Assembly: GCA_037446115.1 (NCBI GenBank) | Contig: JBBIJF010000017.1 | Coordinates: 1-64,000 of the forward strand | Length of the DNA stretch: 64,000 nucleotides | Direction of reading: 5' to 3' | From: JANWXD01 sp037446115 | Lineage (GTDB): Bacteria; Acidobacteriota; Terriglobia; Bryobacterales; Bryobacteraceae | Shown: one piece after another, positions 52,989 through 61,289 of the stretch | How positions within the stretch are numbered: position 1 is the first letter of the stretch | Layout: each line of letters starts with the position of its first letter | The notes under the pieces: model-generated | What the model was told of the DNA's origin: nothing | Database searches by the model: none | What the model saw: the letters and a program-made list of their open reading frames with translations, nothing else | Position numbers and translations under genes: made by a program

Positions 52989-53047
52989 CGGCAACCTCCA
53001 GTTCGCAACAATCATCTCACACTCGTCGCTCTTGCGAGCGCCTTCCG

Positions 53048-53872
53048 CTACAGCTTCTGTACCCGGCGCAGCGTGAACAGTTCCGGCTGGCTGTTGGTAT
53101 GCTCCAGCCGCCGCCAGTCGTCCGCGACGTGCAGCATCTTGCCCGTGATGTGATTGGAGCGTTCCGAAGCCAGAAAAAACGCCAGCTCGATCTGTTCCTC
53201 CGGCGGGCAGCCCCCCGTGAGCTGGACCGCCCGCGCCCGCTCCAGTTCCTTTTGTCCCGCTCGTTCCCCGGCCCGCAGGATTTCGTCCGTCATGTGCGTG
53301 TACGCCCCGCCGGGAGAAAAACAGTTGACCTGCACGTTGGCGTCCCGCACTTCTTCGGCCACGGTCTCCACGAAGCGCGCCAGGGCGGCCTTGGCCGTCG
53401 CATAGGCGGAAAAGTTCGGCCGCGGGTGCGCCGCGCCCCCTCCCGTCAGAACGATGATCTTGCCCGAACGCCGCCCGATCATCTCGGGCAGCACCGCGCG
53501 GCAGGCGTGCATCACCCCCACCAGGTTCACGCCCACGGTCGCCGCCCACGCCGCCGGATCCGTATCCCACAGCGGCCCGATCGGCCCCTGAATCGCCGCC
53601 GCCGCCACCAGAATGTCCGTGCCGCCGAACACCTCGCGCATGCGCGTCACCGCACCGCAGACCGCGGCGTAGTCCCTCACGTCGGCCGCCAGGGGCAGCG
53701 ACCGGCCGCCCGCGTGCGCAATCTCCAGGTGGACCAGTTCTAGTTCCGCCCGGCTCCGCGCCAGCAGTCCGACCCCTGCTCCGGCCGCCGCAAAGCCCAG
53801 GGCCAGCCGCTTGCCGATTCCTCTGCCCGCCCCGGTGATTAGCACGCTTCGACCGTCGAATCGCTGCGCCAC
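53048..53872 (-). CDS. Short-chain dehydrogenase/reductase
   Basis: A 274-residue SDR. The cofactor motif GAGRGIGKRLA (about 14-24), a NAG-like loop changed to VAAAAIQGP (near 89) and YATAK with the catalytic Tyr/Lys (near 155-159) are visible. The Ser usually found 13 residues before the Tyr falls in a GGG run, so the classical Ser may be absent or shifted, which could mean altered activity. Substrate unknown. Confidence 0.82.
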   Translation of the reverse strand: MAQRFDGRSVLITGAGRGIGKRLALGFAAAGAGVGLLARSRAELELVHLEIAHAGGRSLPLAADVRDYAAVCGAVTRMREVFGGTDILVAAAAIQGPIGPLWDTDPAAWAATVGVNLVGVMHACRAVLPEMIGRRSGKIIVLTGGGAAHPRPNFSAYATAKAALARFVETVAEEVRDANVQVNCFSPGGAYTHMTDEILRAGERAGQKELERARAVQLTGGCPPEEQIELAFFLASERSNHITGKMLHVADDWRRLEHTNSQPELFTLRRVQKL

Positions 53873-53902
53873 GGCTCACGCCACCCCCGGTAGTATATCG
53901 GC

Positions 53903-55042
53903 TCAGACGTACAGGCGCGGTACCCGCGCGCTGATTCCGCACAGCACGCTGTAGGAGATGGTTCCCGCCCAGCGGGCGATCTGCTGGGCGTCCACCGCCA
54001 CGTCCCCTTCGCGCCCGAGCAGGGTCACCGTATCCCCCGGCCGCAAGTGCGGCGCATGACTGATGTCAATCGTGGTCAGATCCATGGAAACCGCACCCAG
54101 CACCGGAGCCAGCCGCCCCCCGGCAATCACTTTGCCCCGGTTCGAAAGCCGGTGCGGGTAGCCGTCTGCATAGCCCGCCGCCAGCACCGCGATCCGCATC
54201 GGGCGCGGCGCGCGGTACATCGCCCCGTAACCGATCTCCGCCCCCGCCGGAACGTCCTTGACCGCGACAATCACCGCCTTCCAGCTCAGCGCCGGACGCA
54301 CCTCCAGGACCCGCGCCGGTGCCGGGCCCCGCGCCGGAGACACGTAGCCGTACAGTACATGGCCCGGACGGACCATGTTCCGCCACGCCTCCCGCCGCCC
54401 GAAGGCCAGCGGATTGCTGCTGGAAACGTGCACCCAGCGCGGCGCCACGCCCGCACGGCTAAGTTGCGTCACCAGCTCGCCGAAGATCGCCAGCTGCCGC
54501 TCGGTCTGATCCCGCGTGTAATCCGCCGACGACGCCAGATGCGTCATGATGCCTTCCATCTCGAGCCGCCGCGCCGTGGCCAGCGCCGCAAGGATCGCTC
54601 CGGCATCCGGCGCCACACCCAGCCGGTGCATCCCTGTGTCCACTTTGAGGTGGAAGGCGATCCTCCGCCCGGCGGCCTCGGCCGCCGCATCCAGCTCCCG
54701 CATCTGCTCGAGCGTATGCACGACCGGTGTCAGTTCGTGCCGGAAGATCAGCTCCCGTTCCCACGCGAGCAGGTCCGCCATCACCAGAATCCGCGCCCGG
54801 ATGCCGGCCTCCCGCAGCGCCGCTCCTTCGGCCGCATGGCTTACCGCGAACCACCGCGCACCGGCCGCCTCCAGCGCCCGCGACACCGCCGCGGCCCCGT
54901 GCCCGTAGGCATCCGCCTTGACCACCGGCATCACCTCCGCCTGCTCGCCCACCAGCCGCTGCACGGCGCGGAAATTCGCCACAATCTGGTCCAGGGAGAC
55001 CTCTACCCAGCACCGCCGTCCGGACCACTGCGCGGCGTTCAT
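53903..55042 (-). CDS. alr: Alanine racemase
   Basis: A 379-residue PLP enzyme supplying D-alanine for peptidoglycan. The PLP lysine motif VVKADAYGHG (about 41-50), HLKVDTGMHRLG (near 130), the second catalytic Tyr in IGYGAMYRAPR (near 270) and VSMDLTTIDI near 320 are complete. ATG 55042 overlaps the end of the glycosyltransferase upstream by ATGA, so it is expressed with the envelope cluster. Confidence 0.95.
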   Translation of the reverse strand: MNAAQWSGRRCWVEVSLDQIVANFRAVQRLVGEQAEVMPVVKADAYGHGAAAVSRALEAAGARWFAVSHAAEGAALREAGIRARILVMADLLAWERELIFRHELTPVVHTLEQMRELDAAAEAAGRRIAFHLKVDTGMHRLGVAPDAGAILAALATARRLEMEGIMTHLASSADYTRDQTERQLAIFGELVTQLSRAGVAPRWVHVSSSNPLAFGRREAWRNMVRPGHVLYGYVSPARGPAPARVLEVRPALSWKAVIVAVKDVPAGAEIGYGAMYRAPRPMRIAVLAAGYADGYPHRLSNRGKVIAGGRLAPVLGAVSMDLTTIDISHAPHLRPGDTVTLLGREGDVAVDAQQIARWAGTISYSVLCGISARVPRLYV

Positions 55043-56118
55043 CGCCGGGCCAGCCGCTCGAAGAGCCGTTCGTAGGCCTCCGTCACCGCCTCCCAGCGGT
55101 AGCGCTCCCGCACCCGCTCCTGCGCCTTCCGCCGCCACTCCTCCCGCTCGCTCTCCTCCATCGTTAAAACCGCCCCGATCTTCTCCGCCAGGTCCTCGCG
55201 GAACGGAATCGCCGCGCCGGAGGCCACCTCTGCATTTTCCGGCGTGTCCAGATACAGCACGAGCGCGCCCCGCCCCATGGCCTCGATCAGCGCCGGATGC
55301 GTCCCGCCTACTTCCGTCGCGTGGATGTAGGCGAAACAGTGCGACAGCAGTTCGTGATAGCCCCGCCCGTAAATCGCTCCCGGAAACAAAATCCGCGGAT
55401 CGCGCGTCTGGCGCACCTGCCGCACATAACCGGCCGCGTAAGGGGCATCGCCCACCATCACCAGCCGGTGGTTGCCGGCGACCTGCTCGAAGGCTTCCCG
55501 CACCATCAGCGCGTTGTTCTCCGGCTCCATGCGGCTCACATAGAGGAAATAACATCCCGGCCGCAGGCCCAGACGGTCCAGCGCTTCCGTCGTCTCGAGC
55601 TTGCCGGTCTCGGCGCCGTAAGGAATGTAGGTCGTCTCTTTGGCGTAGCGGTGAAAGTAGTAATTGCTGATGGTCCGCGCGTCCGCCACCACTGCTGACG
55701 GAAACCACGTCGCCAGGCGCTCGGAAACCAGATACCACGCCTTGGCCAGCGCGTTCCACTTGCGCCGCTGCCGCTCGATGCCGTCCACGTTCAGCACGAC
55801 GGGAATGCCCGCCAGGCGTGGCAACAGCGTGAAGACCGCATTGGCGGCGTTGCAGTACAGGGCCGCGTCCGCCCCGCGCCGCGGCAGATCCAGCGTGGAC
55901 AGAAAGGTGTGGACCACCGTGTCCAGGTACTTGTGGCGGATCGTCGGCAGGTGGACCAGCCGGGCTCCGCGCCACTCCGCGGGCCCCCTCCGGCCCCGGC
56001 AGTAGACCGTCACCTCGTGTCCGCGCGATGCCAGCCGGGCCGACAATTCCTCTGCGAAGGTTTCAAAGCCGCCGTAACGCCCCGGAACCCCGCGCGTGCC
56101 CAGAATGGCCAGCTTCAT
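55039..56118 (-). CDS. Glycosyltransferase family 4, DUF1972 rhamnosyltransferase type
   Basis: A 359-residue GT-B enzyme. The N-terminal signature LGTRGVPGRYGGFETFAEEL (about 6-25) is that of the DUF1972 group of rhamnosyl- or mannosyltransferases. The donor half has YFLYVSRMEPENNALMVREAFE (near 190-211) and the ATEVGGTHPALIEAMGRGALVL segment (near 268-289) with the catalytic Glu of EAMG. Cytoplasmic side of surface polysaccharide assembly; sugar specificity not certain. Confidence 0.88.
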   Translation of the reverse strand: MKLAILGTRGVPGRYGGFETFAEELSARLASRGHEVTVYCRGRRGPAEWRGARLVHLPTIRHKYLDTVVHTFLSTLDLPRRGADAALYCNAANAVFTLLPRLAGIPVVLNVDGIERQRRKWNALAKAWYLVSERLATWFPSAVVADARTISNYYFHRYAKETTYIPYGAETGKLETTEALDRLGLRPGCYFLYVSRMEPENNALMVREAFEQVAGNHRLVMVGDAPYAAGYVRQVRQTRDPRILFPGAIYGRGYHELLSHCFAYIHATEVGGTHPALIEAMGRGALVLYLDTPENAEVASGAAIPFREDLAEKIGAVLTMEESEREEWRRKAQERVRERYRWEAVTEAYERLFERLARR

Positions 56119-57168
56119 CTAGCCGCGCGCCGCGCGCGAGTGGGCCATCACCCGCGGCCGGGCATTGGGAGCCGGCCGGCTCACCGGCAGGTACCGGAAC
56201 CAGCTGGCCAGATACTCATCGTTCACGCGCCGCCGCTTCATGATCTCCCGCCGCTTGGCCCACACGCGCTTCCAGTTCTTCGCCAGATACCAGAACGCCT
56301 TCAGCGAGGTGTGCTCCCGCAACAGGCAGCAGCCGATCACTAACAGATCCCGCGCCGTGATCGAGAAAAAGTTCCTCCGGTACAGGTCCGGAGTCATGTT
56401 CTTGATCCGCATCAGGAACCGGTTCTTCACCGAATGCATGTTGATCACCGGCGGCAGCGCCCGGCGGTTGCCCGGCAGCACCTTGCGCACGTGATAGCCC
56501 CGCGCGTGCGGCGTGTAAATGCACCGCCAGCCCAGCAACTGCGCCCGCCAGGCTACGTCCGCATCCTCGCGGTACACGAAAAAGTCCGGATCGAAAAACT
56601 CCCCGTTGACCGATACATCCTCGATCATCTGCCGGCGGTACAGCGCCGCCGCCGCCGAGGCGCCGAACACGTATTCGTAGTGCAGGAAATGCCCGTTGTC
56701 CACCTGCTGGCTGCCGCGGTCCAGATGGCGCAGCATGGGCGTAAAGTAAATCCCCGTCGAGTCCACCAGCGGGCGCTCCGGCACTTCGAAGCTGGCGCTC
56801 ATCGTCAACAGCTTGCCGCATACCGAGCCGATGCGCGGATGGATGTGCCCCGCCGCCACCATCGCCTGAATGAAGCCGGGATTGAGCAGCACGTCCGGGT
56901 TCAGCGTCAGCACCCACTGCCCCGACGACAGCCCGATCGCCTGATTCTGCGCCGCCGCAAACCCGATGTTCTCCCGGTTGTACACCACCATGCAGCGGTC
57001 CTCGAATTCCCGCAGGATCTCCGCCGTGCCGTCCGCCGAAGCGTTGTCCACGACGATGACTTCCTTGTGGGGATACTTCTGAGCCAGAACTGACTCCAGA
57101 CACTTCCGGATGAACCGCTCGCTGTTGTAGGTGACGATCGTGACCGAAACCAGATCATTGTGTGCCAT
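56119..57168 (-). CDS. Glycosyltransferase family 2 (WsaF/rhamnosyl-like)
   Basis: A 349-residue GT-A enzyme: VTIVTYNSERFIRKCLESVL (about 9-28), VDNASADGTAEIL (about 41-53), the DxD-like NPDVL (about 93-97), and the acceptor region VYREDADVAWRAQLLGW (near 198). The C terminus has a hydrophobic stretch that may rest at the membrane. Together with three further glycosyltransferases it should build a surface polysaccharide. Confidence 0.88.
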   Translation of the reverse strand: MAHNDLVSVTIVTYNSERFIRKCLESVLAQKYPHKEVIVVDNASADGTAEILREFEDRCMVVYNRENIGFAAAQNQAIGLSSGQWVLTLNPDVLLNPGFIQAMVAAGHIHPRIGSVCGKLLTMSASFEVPERPLVDSTGIYFTPMLRHLDRGSQQVDNGHFLHYEYVFGASAAAALYRRQMIEDVSVNGEFFDPDFFVYREDADVAWRAQLLGWRCIYTPHARGYHVRKVLPGNRRALPPVINMHSVKNRFLMRIKNMTPDLYRRNFFSITARDLLVIGCCLLREHTSLKAFWYLAKNWKRVWAKRREIMKRRRVNDEYLASWFRYLPVSRPAPNARPRVMAHSRAARG

Positions 57169-57182
57169 GCGCGTGAATCCGC

Positions 57183-58169
57183 CTACGAAACAGGTGCCTG
57201 AACTTTTTCTTGCTCCGCTCGTTGCCGCAACCGGTCAGCCGAATCAGCCGCATGCGGCTGCCTCCGATACGAAAACTGACGCCGCGCGAGCCCGGCCACA
57301 CGGCCAAACACCCGCACGGGACCGCTGCTGCGCTCCCGCGCGATCCCCGCTACCATGCGAAGCACCGCGCCTGCAACCACCGAGGCGCACACCACCCGGA
57401 AGGCGCCGGGCCCGTAATGCTTCGCCGCATACCTCAGAAGGCTACTATACCAGCAAACTTCGCGGTCTTCTTGTGAAATCCTCCGCACCGACGCCGCCCC
57501 CGCGTGCCGGGCCCGGCACTCCGGCCGGTACACCACCCGCCATCCGCCCTCGTGCAGCCGCTTCAAAAAATCCACGTCCTCGAACCAGATCGGATAGAAC
57601 CCCTCATCAAAGCCGCCCACCTTCTCCCAGGCCGCTCGCCGGATCAGCAGGAACGCCCCCGCCGGTTGCTCGATCTCGGCGGGCCGGCTCCAGTCGAAAT
57701 CCAGACAGCGGTAGCGGCGGTTGACGGGATTGCCCGGCCAGAGCCGGTTGAGAGCCAGAACCTCGAACGCCAGCGCCGCCGCACTCGGGAATTGCCGGAT
57801 CGCGAACCCTCTTTGCGGCTCCCCGTCCGCTCCCACCAGCTGGCCCGCCGCCGCCCCCACCTCCGGTGCCTCGCACGCCGCAATGAGCGGAGCGGGCGAA
57901 TCCAGGAGCACCGTGTCCGGATTCAGCAACAGGACCAACGGCGTCTCCAGCGCCCGGATCCCTTGGTTGGCGGCTCCCGCAAATCCCCGGTTCGCCCGGT
58001 TGCCGATCCAGCCCACGCCCTCGCGCCTCCGCACCTCGCCCTCCGTGCCGTCCGCCGAGGCGTTGTCCACCACCACGATGTCGTCCGCCCACGGCAGCAG
58101 CGCATCCAGACACGGCCCGATCTCCGCCTCCGCGTTCCACGTCACCACCACCGCGCCGAGCCTGCTCAT
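57183..58169 (-). CDS. Glycosyltransferase family 2
   Basis: A 328-residue GT-A enzyme from ATG 58169. AVVVTWNAEAEIGPCLDALL (about 6-25), VDNASADGTEGEV (about 34-46), LLNPDTVLL (about 82-90), and FEDVDFLKRLHEGGWRVVY (near 205-223) mark the family. It overlaps the upstream glycosyltransferase by ATGA and resembles it, so the two may be diverged duplicates. Donor and acceptor unknown. Confidence 0.87.
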   Translation of the reverse strand: MSRLGAVVVTWNAEAEIGPCLDALLPWADDIVVVDNASADGTEGEVRRREGVGWIGNRANRGFAGAANQGIRALETPLVLLLNPDTVLLDSPAPLIAACEAPEVGAAAGQLVGADGEPQRGFAIRQFPSAAALAFEVLALNRLWPGNPVNRRYRCLDFDWSRPAEIEQPAGAFLLIRRAAWEKVGGFDEGFYPIWFEDVDFLKRLHEGGWRVVYRPECRARHAGAASVRRISQEDREVCWYSSLLRYAAKHYGPGAFRVVCASVVAGAVLRMVAGIARERSSGPVRVFGRVAGLARRQFSYRRQPHAADSADRLRQRAEQEKVQAPVS

Positions 58170-59170
58170 GTCAGTGCGAAATACAGCCGCCAGTACAGAT
58201 CCGCTCCGGCCCGCTGCTGTGCGGCCCGCAGCTGCCCTTCGCTCTCTGCCAGGATCGCCCCAAGCAGCCTCCCGTCGTTGCGCGCCGCCTGCGCCCGGAG
58301 CGAACCGAACTTGCGCAGCCCTTCCAGCTTGCCCCGCAGATAGGCCCCTGCCGCTCCGTGCCGCAGCGCCACCAGACCCCAGAGCAGCTGCGCCACCAGC
58401 ACGCGCCACGCCTGCCGGCGCAAAAACTCCGAAGGATAATGCTTGGCCACCAGCAGCAACTGATTGCGGGCCACGCGCCGCACCGTCTCCGGATGCCATT
58501 GCCCGCGCGTCGCCCCTCCTACGTGATAGGCCACCGCCTCCGGCACGTACAGCCCCCGGTAGCCGGCCAGGGCGCAGCGCAAACTAAACTCGACATCCTC
58601 CATGAACGACTCGAACGCCTCATCCAACCCCCCCACCCGTTCGAAGAGCTCGCGCCGCAGCAGGGCCGCCGTCAGCGGCGCAAACGCGATCGGCCGCTTT
58701 GCGTTCCACTCCGGCCCGTCCTTGCGGCGCTGCCCCACCCGCCAGGCGCAGCCTCCCCGGCACAGCGCGTCGAAAGTGCCGTCCAGCGCATCCCTGCGGC
58801 TCCACTCGAGCAGTTTCCCCGTCAGAAACCACGCCTCCTGTTCCCCTGCGGCCTCCAGCATGCGCTCCAGCCAGTCCTCCGCCAGTTCCACGTCGTTATT
58901 GAGCACGGCGACCCAGCTTCCGGCCGACTCCTGCACCCCGACGTTGACGGCGCGGCTGAAGCCCCGGTTGCGCCCAAGTTCGATCACCCGCGCGCCCCGG
59001 CTGGCGGCTTCCTCCTGGGAGCCGTCCGCCGAGCCGTTGTCCACCACCACGATCTCCCCGAACGGAACCGTCTGCCGCGCCAGGCTTTCCAGCAGCCGCA
59101 CCAGTAGCGGCCGGCTGTTCCAGTTCGGAATGATCGCACTAACGCCCTCCACGGCTTTCACGGGGCTCAC
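58166..59170 (-). CDS. Glycosyltransferase family 2
   Basis: A 334-residue GT-A enzyme starting at GTG 59170. AIIPNWNSRPLLVRLLESL (about 12-30), VDNGSADGSQEEA (about 43-55), LNNDVELAEDWLERML (about 88-103), and FMEDVEFSLRCALAGYRGLYVPEA (near 188-211). A hydrophobic segment near 260-280 may bind the membrane. Second of the run of four. Confidence 0.87.
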   Translation of the reverse strand: MSPVKAVEGVSAIIPNWNSRPLLVRLLESLARQTVPFGEIVVVDNGSADGSQEEAASRGARVIELGRNRGFSRAVNVGVQESAGSWVAVLNNDVELAEDWLERMLEAAGEQEAWFLTGKLLEWSRRDALDGTFDALCRGGCAWRVGQRRKDGPEWNAKRPIAFAPLTAALLRRELFERVGGLDEAFESFMEDVEFSLRCALAGYRGLYVPEAVAYHVGGATRGQWHPETVRRVARNQLLLVAKHYPSEFLRRQAWRVLVAQLLWGLVALRHGAAGAYLRGKLEGLRKFGSLRAQAARNDGRLLGAILAESEGQLRAAQQRAGADLYWRLYFALT

Positions 59171-59218
59171 CCTTGCCAGGGCAGGAACGGGGAGGCGGGC
59201 GGGTCAGGCGCCATCATA

Positions 59219-59902
59219 TCACTTCGTCCGCATCGGTGCAAACCGCTTCTTGAAAAGGAAGTAGAGATTGTACAGGCCGTCCCGCCACGGATTCAACTTC
59301 ACTTCCCCGAGCCGCGAACTGTACAGGATCGAAATCTCCCCGAAACGGACCCCCCGCCGCAGCGCTTCGGCTTTGATCTCCTCGGAAAACGCCATCCCGT
59401 CGCTCTCGAGCACCATCCCCTCCAAAATGGACCGCCGGAACACCCACATGCCCGACTGCGAATCCCGCACCCACCGCAAAAACAGCACCGACATCACCAG
59501 CGACAGGATCAGATTGCCGACCTTGTGTTTGAAGCTCATCGCCTTCGGATCCCGCACCGGAAATCGCGACGCATTCAGAAAATCCACCTCCAGGTGCAGA
59601 AACGCCTCCAGCAGATAGGAGATCGCATCTACCGGGTAGCTGTGATCGCCGTCTAACGTTACGATGAGATCCCCCGTGGCGTACGCGAATCCCTTTTTGT
59701 AGCTCCGCCCGTAGCCCCGCACCTCCTCCCGGATCACCCTCGCCCCGTACGAGCGCGCCACTTCCGAGGTGCGGTCCGTTGAGCCGTTGTCCACCACGAT
59801 CACTTCGTCAACGAACTCGGGCATGCGCCGCAACACCTGCTCGATGCCCTGTTCTTCGTTCAGACAAGGAATGATGACGGTGATCGTGTGGCCCTTATAC
59901 AT
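59219..59902 (-). CDS. Polyprenyl-phosphate glycosyltransferase-like GT2
   Basis: A 227-residue enzyme of the dolichyl-phosphate-mannose-synthase type without the C-terminal membrane pair: ITVIIPCLNEEQGIEQVL (about 7-24), VDNGSTDRTSEVAR (about 37-50), GYGRSYKKGFAYATGDLIVTLDGDHSYP with DGD (about 62-90). It probably loads a sugar onto undecaprenyl phosphate for use by the transferases next to it. First of the minus-strand envelope run. Confidence 0.87.
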   Translation of the reverse strand: MYKGHTITVIIPCLNEEQGIEQVLRRMPEFVDEVIVVDNGSTDRTSEVARSYGARVIREEVRGYGRSYKKGFAYATGDLIVTLDGDHSYPVDAISYLLEAFLHLEVDFLNASRFPVRDPKAMSFKHKVGNLILSLVMSVLFLRWVRDSQSGMWVFRRSILEGMVLESDGMAFSEEIKAEALRRGVRFGEISILYSSRLGEVKLNPWRDGLYNLYFLFKKRFAPMRTK

Positions 59903-59933
59903 CCCGCGCGTCCGGCCCGCGCCGCCCGTCGGC

Positions 59934-59939
59934 TATGAT
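59934..59939 (+). promoter_or_regulatory. -10 box before the small secreted protein gene
   Basis: TATGAT ends ten bases before the ATG at 59950. No ribosome site or -35 is clear, so the message has a very short leader. Confidence 0.35.
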
Positions 59940-59949
59940 GAGAGATGGC

Positions 59950-60456
59950 ATGAAGCCGCCAGCCTTTCTATTGTGCGTTACCGCGGCGCTCTTTGCAGCC
60001 GCGCCCGCCGGGCTCAATGAGATTCGCTCCGTGTATCTGTTGCCCATGAACGCCGGTCTCGATCATTACCTCGCCCAGCACCTCACCGCCGCAGGCGTCT
60101 TCCAGGTGGTCACGGACCCGAAACTCGCCGAAGCCGTCTTCACCGACCGCCTCGGCAAGGAATTTGAGCTGCTCCTTGAGGAGCTCTACCCGCCGGAACC
60201 GAAGGAGCAGACCCAGCCCCCCGCAAAGCCATCCGGTTCCGCACCCGAAGGCGCCGCCGGAGAGCTCAAAGGCGAACCCCGCACCCGGTTCTCCAGCTTC
60301 GGGCGCAGCCGCGGCAATCTGTTCCTCGTCGATCGCCGCACCCGCGCCGTGCTGTGGTCGGCATACGAACGGCCCCGCACGAGCGCCCCCGAAGAAATGG
60401 ACCGCACCGCTCGGCGCTTGGTCGAGCGCCTCAAACGCACCCTCGGGGGCAAGTAA
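59950..60456 (+). CDS. Secreted protein of unknown function
   Basis: A 168-residue protein from ATG 59950: signal peptide (about 1-18), then VYLLPMNAGLDHYLAQHLTAAGVFQVVTDPKLAEAVFTDRLG, a pattern like secreted proteins that resemble the CsgG/penicillin-binding-protein activator fold; a Pro/Glu-rich linker (about 75-100); then FGRSRGNLFLVDRRTRAVLWSAYERP and a basic helix. Not recognised as a named family. It sits between the divergent glycosyltransferases and cutA. Confidence 0.7.
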   Translation: MKPPAFLLCVTAALFAAAPAGLNEIRSVYLLPMNAGLDHYLAQHLTAAGVFQVVTDPKLAEAVFTDRLGKEFELLLEELYPPEPKEQTQPPAKPSGSAPEGAAGELKGEPRTRFSSFGRSRGNLFLVDRRTRAVLWSAYERPRTSAPEEMDRTARRLVERLKRTLGGK

Positions 60457-60464
60457 CGCCCCCC

Positions 60465-60794
60465 TCATCCTTCACCGCCTGCCAATTCCGACTCCAGCCA
60501 GCTCAAATAGCCCCGCGAGCCGTCCACGATCGAAAGCGCAATCACCTCCGGAAGCTCATAGGAGTGGGCCTTCTCGATCTCCACCCGCACGGCGTCGAAA
60601 AGCTCCCGCCGCGACTTGATGAGCAGCAGCGTTTCACCCGCCTCTTCCACCTGTCCCCGCCACCGATAGACGCTCCGCAACGGCGCCACCACGTTCACGC
60701 ACGCCGCCAAGCGCTTCTCCACCAGGCGCCGGGCAATCCGTTCCGCTTCCTCGGGACTCCCGCACGTGCTCAGCACCACGATCTTGTCCGTCAT
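60465..60794 (-). CDS. cutA: CutA-family divalent-cation tolerance protein
   Basis: A 109-residue trimeric PII-like fold protein. STCGSPEEAERIARRLVEKRLAACVNVV (about 9-36), YRWRGQVEEAGETLLLIKSRR (about 43-63) and HSYELPEVIALSI (near 77-89) are diagnostic. ATG 60794 has AGGAGG 6 bp upstream. Linked to copper tolerance in Escherichia coli, though the true role is uncertain. Confidence 0.92.
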   Translation of the reverse strand: MTDKIVVLSTCGSPEEAERIARRLVEKRLAACVNVVAPLRSVYRWRGQVEEAGETLLLIKSRRELFDAVRVEIEKAHSYELPEVIALSIVDGSRGYLSWLESELAGGEG

Positions 60795-60857
60795 CGCCCG
60801 CCTCCTGCGTGCCGCAAAAACGCCGGGCACCCTCCGCGTTTTCAGGCATCGAGAATT

Positions 60858-60887
60858 GACAAAACTGGATTATAAAAGGTAAGACAA
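60858..60887 (+). promoter_or_regulatory. Promoter of the FtsB-like gene
   Basis: TTGACA (60858-60863), 18 bp, TAAGAC (60882-60887). The -35 is perfect and the -10 weak; it leads to the TTG start at 60905 with GAGGAG 5 bp before it. Confidence 0.5.
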
Positions 60888-60904
60888 CAAAGAGGAGTTC
60901 CAAG

Positions 60905-61243
60905 TTGACTCACTCTCCGGGCGGTTGGACGCTGCGCAGCGTGCTGCTGCTGGCCGGTGTGGCGTTCCTCGGCTGGTGCGCCTACGCCCTCCTGAGCGGT
61001 TCTCACGGCTTGCCCATGGTGCTCGAAAAGCGGCGCCAGATCCGCAAACTCGAAGAGGAGAATGCCGCCCTGCGCCAGGAAATCGAGCGCAAGCGGGACC
61101 GCATCCGCAAACTCCGGAGCGACCGCGCTGAGCTCGAACTCGAGATCCGCCGCCGGCAGAAGCTCCTGAAGAAAAACGAAACGACGTTTATCCTCCAGGA
61201 GCCGCCCGCTCCGGGCTCCTCACCGTCCCCTCCGGAGCAGTGA
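60905..61243 (+). CDS. FtsB/DivIC-like septum formation initiator
   Basis: A 112-residue bitopic membrane protein starting at TTG 60905. One helix (about 10-30), then a coiled coil (about 38-90, RRQIRKLEEENAALRQEIERKRDRIRKL) and a Pro-rich tail. Size and order fit FtsB/DivIC, which links FtsL and FtsQ in the divisome. Sequence similarity in this family is weak, so the assignment rests on architecture. Confidence 0.8.
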   Translation: MTHSPGGWTLRSVLLLAGVAFLGWCAYALLSGSHGLPMVLEKRRQIRKLEEENAALRQEIERKRDRIRKLRSDRAELELEIRRRQKLLKKNETTFILQEPPAPGSSPSPPEQ

Positions 61244-61252
61244 GAGCCGGAG

Positions 61253-61258
61253 TACAAT
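61253..61258 (+). promoter_or_regulatory. -10 box before the PSD1 gene
   Basis: TACAAT lies 31 bp before GTG 61290, with AGAGGAG in between at 61271-61277. No -35 match is seen 17 bp upstream. Confidence 0.4.
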
Positions 61259-61289
61259 ACCGGAAAACGCAGAGGAGCTGGAACCGACC

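Noticed and set aside
53903..55975. A single 690-residue protein joining alanine racemase to an upstream Arg/Gly-rich domain
   Set aside because: The upstream part is the out-of-frame shadow of the glycosyltransferase at 55039-56118; alr has its own ATG at 55042.
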